DNA of 64,000 nt, taken from NCBI GenBank assembly GCA_027405735.1, contig JAPEHQ010000001.1:6200001-6264000 (forward strand). The letters are read 5' to 3'. Position numbers and translations under genes: made by a program. The DNA is from Mucor racemosus (lineage: Eukaryota; Mucoromycota; Mucoromycetes; Mucorales; Mucoraceae). The notes beneath the pieces are model-generated. The model was given only the letters and a program-made list of their open reading frames with translations. It had not been told where the DNA came from and ran no database searches. Position 1 is the stretch's first letter; every line of letters begins with the position of its first letter. Below, piece after piece: positions 57,045 to 64,000 of this stretch.

Positions 57045-60000
57045 ATGCGTAATAACTTTGATCGTACCGATTCATCCGTTGCGATAACAATGAATACGGA
57101 CACATCACCAAAAGACGTCTTGCCAAAAGATGTAATTGAAAAGGCGTCTTTGATCGATATCTCAGCAAATAAGCAATGGATCGCATATATTACTGAAGAT
57201 GCTACAACTGAACGCAAGTATTTGAGAATTCGCAGATTCAAGATACCAGACATATCTGATGACTTGGAAACCACAGTTGATTCGATTTCTACCAAAAATT
57301 CAGGTACCAATTCCGATGACCCGGAAAAGTTTGATATCACAGAATACATTTTAAAGGATGGTACAAATTACTGCTACTTTCTATCTATATCACCTACTGG
57401 TAAACGTATTGCGTTGTCATTTTTGAAAATGAACAAAGATGGAGTTGTGGAAAATCAAGAAAAAGTGTACAATCCTGACACAATCATATTTAAAGTTGGT
57501 TCCGCTGATAATTGTATTCACAAAGCAAAGCGAATCAAATTCAAAGGCAGGGCCGTATTCTTAAAAAATGGTAATCTGGCTCTTATCAACAAGGAAATCT
57601 TAAAGGTCTATGATTGTCAAAGACGATACAGAAAAATACATTGGTTCAATCTATATCCTTTAGGTGCTACCTCAGGATCATTTTTTCTTGAAGCTATTGA
57701 TGGTTTCGAATCACTTGTCAAAACTTCCTATGTGCATTTCGAACCCTACCAACTTGATCCAAATGCTTCTGATGCTAAAGATATTATACGTATATCAAAG
57801 CACATTAGACACAACGTTCTCACAACAACATATCGTGATCATGTATCCAGAGTTTGGTCTATTACTGAAGATGGTGTTCGGCTCACATCTTTTCATTCGT
57901 TGTCAAAGGAAGAAATAATGGCGTTTTCATTAGATTACAAATACCTCGCAACGTTTGTGGGGAAAGACAAGTCAATCAATATTTATAATGTAAAAAGTGG
58001 ACTTGTGGTCAATAGATTGAAGCAAGATAAAGACAAGAAATCAGAGAAAATTGTTGTTGACAACTCCAGTGATTTCCAGATTTATGTGTGTTTCTGTCAT
58101 AAATCACAATATTTGGCTATGGTATCCATTGTGAAATTACAAGAGACAGACGGCATTGAAAGCGAAAACAATGCTTTAATTACTTTTGAAGTATGGAATA
58201 TAGTACCTGAAAAATCCATTTACTACGATACTGAGGAAATTAAAATTGATTGGGAGATGCAAGATAAGTTTATCCAGCCATTTGTCTATGAAGAGATCAA
58301 AACCGAGGTTCATGGTATGCCCAAGTTCAAAGTGATTTATTCTACTAGTATCAATGATGGCATGTCAAAAATCAAGGTGAAAAACTTGGATATTTTCAGT
58401 TCTATGGATAAAAATCAAAATGAAAGCAATATATTGTGGAGAAGCATAAATTATGCACCATCAACAAGTGATCAAAATTCAGAACTAGATGATTTTATTG
58501 GTATGAATCATATATATGAACTGGATAATAACCTCAACGACTACAATGATTTATACTGTTTCCAACGAAAAATTGGAGAACGATCTTATTTGCTTCGATT
58601 CGGGGAAAAAACCGTGCAACTATGGCAAGTTCTGTCATTTGAGAATGGTGGTAAAATCACAAAATACGACAAGCTGATATATATACGTGCATTTAAGGCA
58701 CCTTTCTATGGTTTTAATGAAGCTTATACTGATACTTGGTATCAAAATACAAACGATGCACTGTATGAATCTGTTAATCGCTTCCAGGGTAAACAAGATG
58801 GAAGAATTGTCATCAGTATCGGGCATGACGAAGAATCTGAAGAAAACTCTGAATTTGGTTCACAAAGCGAAATTAATAATCATTACAAAAATGAACCCCA
58901 TAATACAGAAGAAATATATTTGCCTATGAAATATATCAATGACCCCAATGATACATCCTTTATATACGAATATCATTATTTCGAAAGTGCATGCCAGGCA
59001 TTGCATTATCTTTGGGGATGTATTCAAAACAGAAAATATATAAATCAAGAAGAACCACAGGTAAATGAATACGTTCATTTATTTATAATTTGATATTAAA
59101 CCTTGAATTCATAGATGCAAAACATAAATAGTATATATGAACAAACCAAGAATATCGTCAAGAGATCTATCAGAGGTATGAGAGGGCGCGAATCAAAGTA
59201 TTTTACTACTATTGCTGGAAGCAATACATTAGCTATGCTCGCTTCGTTCGAAATTGGAAGAGAAATCATATTTGATATCATTGAAACAGAGGAACTTGCT
59301 ATCACTTTGTTCAGTTATGTTAGATCAAGCTCACATCAAAATGCATTAACCATTTTGATTGAAGAGTTTGATTATGATTTATATGAATTGATGTTCAATA
59401 GAGTCATTTACCATTCGAAACAATTGGGAACTGGTTGCTTTTCTGCTATAACTGATGCATTAGTTTATCTGCAAGAGCGTGGAAATAAAGGTAGCATATA
59501 TGAACAAGATAAATGCGTTTGTATTAATAGACTTTATCCCGTAGATCTCTTACTCTCAAGTTCCCAAAAGTTATCCTTTATGCAGATTGACAAGAAGATT
59601 CTTACTATTTTGGAGTCTGAAGTTGGAGAAGAGATGCACATGTCTACTTTACACAAAGACTTGATACCTGATTTCAGAGATTTAGAGTCTCATTCAACTA
59701 GAGAACAAGTAAGCAAGTATAACAACCAGTGGTTCTTACCAGGCTGGATAGATCATTTATATTATTGGTGGTCAATTTACATAAGTCATTACTGCAAACA
59801 TGAATCCAAAAAAATTTGGCATAAGATTACCACAAGCAATTTTATCACTAATCTATTTAAAAAGGAGTCTGGAAAAGTCAGTGAGAGTCTGATCAAGCTC
59901 TGCGTTGTTCCACTACCTCATTTCAACTCATACAGTTATTTTCCTGAAGATAGAAACAATAGACACCAAATTCCTGAATGCAAGGCTACTGAGCACTCTG

Positions 60001-61757
60001 TTGTACCCGAATCTACAAGATGCTTTTCATTCTTGGGCCCAAATAATAACAATGATGATGAGGATACTACCGTTATACCTTATAAATCAGAAAGCGCCTT
60101 TATAAAATTAGCAACAAATCAACATGAAAATGATATATTTCATTTAGGTGATACAGTACTTGAGGTGTTGCTTCAATATAAATGGGAAAAGTTTGCACGC
60201 AAGAGATTCCTTATGGTATACTGCATATATCTTACATATTATATATCTTATTCTGTCGGTGTTGCTTTTTCTCGAGAAGTATTTGGTTATGAATTAGGCA
60301 CACCTATATCTAATAATGATGGACACCTTGCTTGTATTATTATAATGTTTTTTACTGGCGGTATCCTTCTTTTACAAGAACTTCATCAGTTTATCAAATC
60401 TCACAGCAAGCCTGCTTATTTGGTATCGTTGTATAACATAATAGATATTGCAGCATTTGTTTTACCTGTTATCACATTTTGGCAAATATCGAATGATGTA
60501 TCTCATTTGGTAAGTTTTTCAAAGATTTGGTAGTATAATTTATATATTAAAGCGTCGTATAGGAAGAAGTATGTAGTATTGCAACACTTATTTTGTGGTT
60601 GCATGGTATATTGCGTTTAAGAGTTATATCACTTTTCGTAAGTCTGTCATTTTAACAATGTATTATACGATGCTAACGTTTGAAAATCATAGGGTGTAAC
60701 TCTTGAAACAATCATTCAGTTGGTTCAATCGGTGTACAAGGTTCTTATAATCATGCTTTTGGTAATTTTCGCATTTACCAATTCCTTTATGGTCCTACTA
60801 TCTCGTCGAGATGATTCCTTTTTCCAAGAACAATTTGAAGGCTCATTGGATCTTACTAATTCTAATTTGGCAGAAGAAAATAGCATGAGCTATAACGATG
60901 CTAGTGCAAATAATAATTTTGGTAATCCGTTTAAATCGTTTTCAATGCTGTGGTTCTTTATCTTTGGTGTTTGGGATCCTATCAATGATGGAGATGCAGG
61001 CGATGATTATATGGTTATGGTTTTGGCAATTTTGTTTTCTTTCCTTACGGCACTTATATTCTTCAATTTAGTCATGTAAGTTGGATTAGCTAACAACTTA
61101 CATTATTGTGATCTAATGTTTAAATCAAAATAGTGCTTTGATGTCAAGCAAAGTTGAGGAAGTGAGAACTCGTGGCAAAAAAGTTTGGTAAGGAACCAAG
61201 TTCGTTTTTTTGCGAGAATAATATATTAACTTTCTATCACCCTATCATGGTAAACAGGATCAGTCATTTTGCTGGTAATTCGTTGATAACATTTAAATGT
61301 ATATGTTTACTGACTCACTAAATTTATTCTCAAAAATATAGCTATTGTTGCAGAGATTGAGCAATTATGGTGCACGAAATATGAAAACCGTTGCCGCAAA
61401 AACAATCCAACTTTTATTTATTACATTGCTAAAACAAGCGACATTAAATTGAAGGATGAATGGCTAAAAAATCAAACAGATGAGTTAATCAAACAATTAA
61501 AAGACACCCAGGCTGACAAGGATAGAAAATCAAGACCTAATTACATCAAGTCTGTTGATGATTTAAAAGATTTGGTCAAGGAGGATACGGACAGACTCAT
61601 CGAGCAGTTAGAAAAACATGATAGAAATTCTACTTCTAACCATTCTGATTTGATCAAGAAAGTCAAAGAACATAGTAAACAACTGCAAGAGGATGTTGAT
61701 GAACTAAAAGCGAAATTGGATGCGGCACTTTCAGTAATAGAAAATAATGTTCTTTAG
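57045..61757 (+). CDS. Large TRP-like cation channel with N-terminal beta-propeller-like region
   Basis: Seven exons: 57045-59060, 59115-60509, 60563-60637, 60693-61075, 61134-61187, 61258-61274 (17 nt) and 61342-61757; 1451 residues, all phases agree. Residues 1-670 have WD/propeller-like strands (SISPTGKRIALSF, DYKYLATFVGKDKSINIYN). 673-1020 is helical and solenoid-like. Six membrane segments follow: near 1033 (FLMVYCIYLTYY), 1077, 1113, 1145-1162 (LILWLHGILRLRVISLF), 1180 (VLIIMLLVIFAFTN) and 1270-1297 (MVMVLAILFSFLTALIFFN). A pore loop before the last reads SMLWFFIFGVWDPINDGD near 1246, with acidic residues suited to cation selectivity. The tail (about 1385-1440) is a coiled coil. This is the ion-transport (PF00520) topology; similar propeller-channel fusions occur in Mucoromycota predictions. 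Substrate and gating unknown. Confidence 0.82.
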
Positions 61758-62853
61758 CAAACTCAAAAGTAGAAAGAGAGAAAAAAAAGTATATATAATA
61801 TATATATATACCAAAAATAATCCTCTTCTAGGTCCAAGATGTTTTGAAATTCTCTGTTATTTATCTCTTCATTGATAAATGATCCTTTATACTCTATTAT
61901 CATTGTTTTATTATCATTTACGCCAATTTATATAGAAGGAATTTTCTCAGTCTTTTGAAAACACTAAAAAATATTAAAAACTTTATACATATCACATATC
62001 AGAAGCCTTAGGTAAAAGCACTGCCTACATCATACCCACAATTGTTATCTAAAATCCCATAAGGGTATAGAAGTTGACATTGTGCTGTTTTTGTGGTGCT
62101 ATACCCATAACTGGCGTTGTTGCCCTTTGATATCAGCATTTTAAAGATGTATGCCTACTATCCTATAAAGTTGGAGGTTATTAAGATCAAAATTTGTTGA
62201 GATAGCGTTTTTATTGTAGGTTTTTTACGGTTGCAGAAAGTAGGTTTCAGATAATTTTCGAATGCTTTTACCCAATATTGAGTCAAATTACGTAATATTC
62301 GAACAAGATGCACATTTACTCTATAAACCATTGCTATTTCTCGGAAAATAGAAACATTAGTATCAGAATATAAATGCACTGGTAAAGCATTGACCAAAAA
62401 AATTGATCAAGATTGATCTAAAATTGATTATTAAAAATTGAGCGCCTAAATTAAGGTGGCAATTTTTTGTATTCACAATAGTATTGCAGTCGAGACTTAA
62501 GAGTCGAGTCGAGTCAAGTTTTATTCGAGCCTACGAGCCAACTTGAGATTATGTAAACAAAACTCACGAATCTCGAGTCTTGTCATGATCTGTAATCTTG
62601 GATACATATTATGGTCAAAATGATACGCTAATGATATGATTTTTAATATTAGACATCGGTGAACATTGGTTGAAGGAAGGTTGGTATTCTTATTTGAAAA
62701 TTAGATATTTACTAAGGAAAATAAATAAGGATGTAAAGAGAAAGAAAGACAGATAATTTTACAAGGAATTATCGGAAGGATTTCCTTGTAGTATTTATAG
62801 GAACATTCGAGATGAGAATTACTGCTGTGAATTATTACAATGATAATTTGATT
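61758..62853. other. Intergenic with body-repeat fragment
   Basis: 62140-62475 aligns with the left part of body copy F (ATGCCTACTATC..TAAA, GGTTTTTTACGGTTG). It ends in ATTCACAATAGTATTG, the left junction of the hAT-like MITE at the same host position as 14435-14450, here followed by a degenerate GTCGAGTC-rich sequence. Confidence 0.5.
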
Positions 62854-63705
62854 TGTTGTATGCCTCAAAGTATCATGCTTTATTGCCTTCTACAGTATCA
62901 ATACATCTTATAATCTTTTGACTGCAACATGCATTGAAGTGCAAAGACTTGATATCGAATATAAGAAACTCCTAGTGTACCAAGTTTAATCCAGCAATTA
63001 TCAAGAACGCTTGGACCTCAATTATGACACCATATTATTTCATCGCAGTAGTTAATCCATCAAGTAGCTATCAAATCAACATCCAAGCACATTTAGCGCA
63101 GTATTGAAACAAGACAACTCACAAGCTCTGCAAAAACGGTTAAATTATGATTGATCCATTTAAATCCATAGATTACTATCAAACAAATCTAATGGTGTTG
63201 TAAATGTATGTAATAAAGAAAAATAAGTATGTGAGAATTGGTGAATCTTTATTAAATATAAAAACGAGATGGGGAAATCAAATGAAGGGTGAATGTCTAC
63301 TGCTATTTATATTTGATTTAAGGATTGCTTACGCACCTGTCTAGAACAGTGTTCTCATACTAAAATTTAGTGGCAATCCTCTCTTATGCTAATGTAATTA
63401 TATTCAGATATAGATGATCAGTCTAAAGTCTTTAGTTGCTCTTGGCAACACTAATCATTAATATTCTTTACTTTCTATCTTTTATTGTAAGTCTAGATTA
63501 TAAGAACTTAGCTTATGTGATTATCAGGGTAATCATTTACAGTGTTTATATGACACATATGCTAAATATGTTAAGGCATAGTTTATTGCCATATTTAAAC
63601 TACAATTTAAGGTACATTTATATATGCAAATACAACAATACTTTTATATCTAAATAAACGATATCTTGTTTTTATTATACAGTTGAAGAACTGATTCATT
63701 AATCA
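62854..63705 (+). repeat. TGTTG family repeat, copy G, interrupted
   Basis: Left part 62854-63195 and right part 63638-63705 belong to the family. About 70 bp of family sequence between them is missing and replaced by the element at 63196-63637. Confidence 0.75.
63196..63637. mobile_element. LTR-like insertion TGTTGTAAATG...AAATACAACA (442 bp)
   Basis: Inverted ends TGTTGTA/TACAACA in LTR style. No 5-bp duplication (AATGG and ATACT) and host sequence is deleted at the site, so insertion was followed by a deletion or recombination. Confidence 0.6.
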
Positions 63706-64000
63706 TTCTTTTCCAAGACTTAGTCATTTTGTTCCATCATCTACGTTATAATTAATGCTTTTTTGGTCTAAAATCGATATCTACCTGCAGAAAAATTGGT
63801 AATTATAAAAATATGTATAATAGTATTAACTTGATTTGAATGAATGAATAAACTCATGTTAGCCTATTTAGTTTCTAAAAAGCATTTATTTCTATTTAGT
63901 GGCCAACAGCTAAGAAGAGGAAAACAAGATGTTGTCTTGTATATCACTACCAACTATCAAAGGTACACCATAATTATTACTTATTATTAGCTTGTTATTA
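63706..64000 (+). repeat. Dispersed repeat running off the window
   Basis: Inverted partner of 49350-49620. Its left junction cuts copy G just after TTCATTAATCATTC, where other copies continue TCTTTTAATT. Confidence 0.7.

Noticed and set aside
1..64000. CRISPR arrays, bacterial operons or prophage
   Set aside because: Spliced genes, eukaryotic families and no regularly spaced repeats; a eukaryotic chromosome.

Overview
This window looks like an AT-rich chromosomal segment of an early-diverging fungus, most probably Mucoromycota. That is an inference from the gene set: short spliceosomal introns, an ENA-type Na+/K+ ATPase, branchpoint-binding protein, Ubc12, beta'-COP and p24. Compact housekeeping genes sit between long, gene-poor stretches of decayed repeats.

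Layout. 1-2245: beta'-COP, cut by the left edge. 3698-3768: tRNA-His. 4.7-15.7 kb: repeats (solo LTRs, a PIF/Harbinger transposon, 70-bp hAT-like MITEs, a repeat carrying a dynein intermediate chain fragment, and a TGTTG...CAACA element with a linked AT-rich body). 16.2-30.9 kb: gene island with a class V aminotransferase, p24/Erv25, Ubc12, the ENA ATPase and BBP/SF1. 31-45.6 kb: repeat complex built on a large inverted repeat (about 33.7-37.4 and 38.8-44.1 kb) with one arm carrying a Tc1/mariner element. 45.9-47.8 kb: second, inverted copy of the Harbinger element. 47.8-52.8 kb: more repeats. 53.1-54.6 kb: predicted zinc-binding/HNH-like protein. 57.0-61.8 kb: large TRP-like channel with a beta-propeller-like N-terminus. 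61.8-64 kb: repeats again.

The main findings are about genome dynamics. (1) The two 1898-bp Harbinger copies are near-identical and inverted, and their flanks are swapped. The two halves of one dynein-like pseudogene lie about 40 kb apart, one beside each copy, and rejoin in frame if the 38.6 kb between the copies is inverted back; the 3-bp target duplications (AAT and AAC) are then restored as well. The gene island therefore appears to sit inside a transposon-mediated inversion. (2) Three copies of one repeat show three states of a single Tc1 site: empty (32.63 kb), a TA-CTG-TA excision scar (36.11 kb) and occupied (40.11-41.75 kb). (3) Sharp changes in identity along the repeat copies suggest gene conversion. 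The protein-coding genes do not form one pathway, although beta'-COP and the p24 protein both act in COPI-linked ER-Golgi transport. All exon boundaries were read by eye from splice signals and frame.
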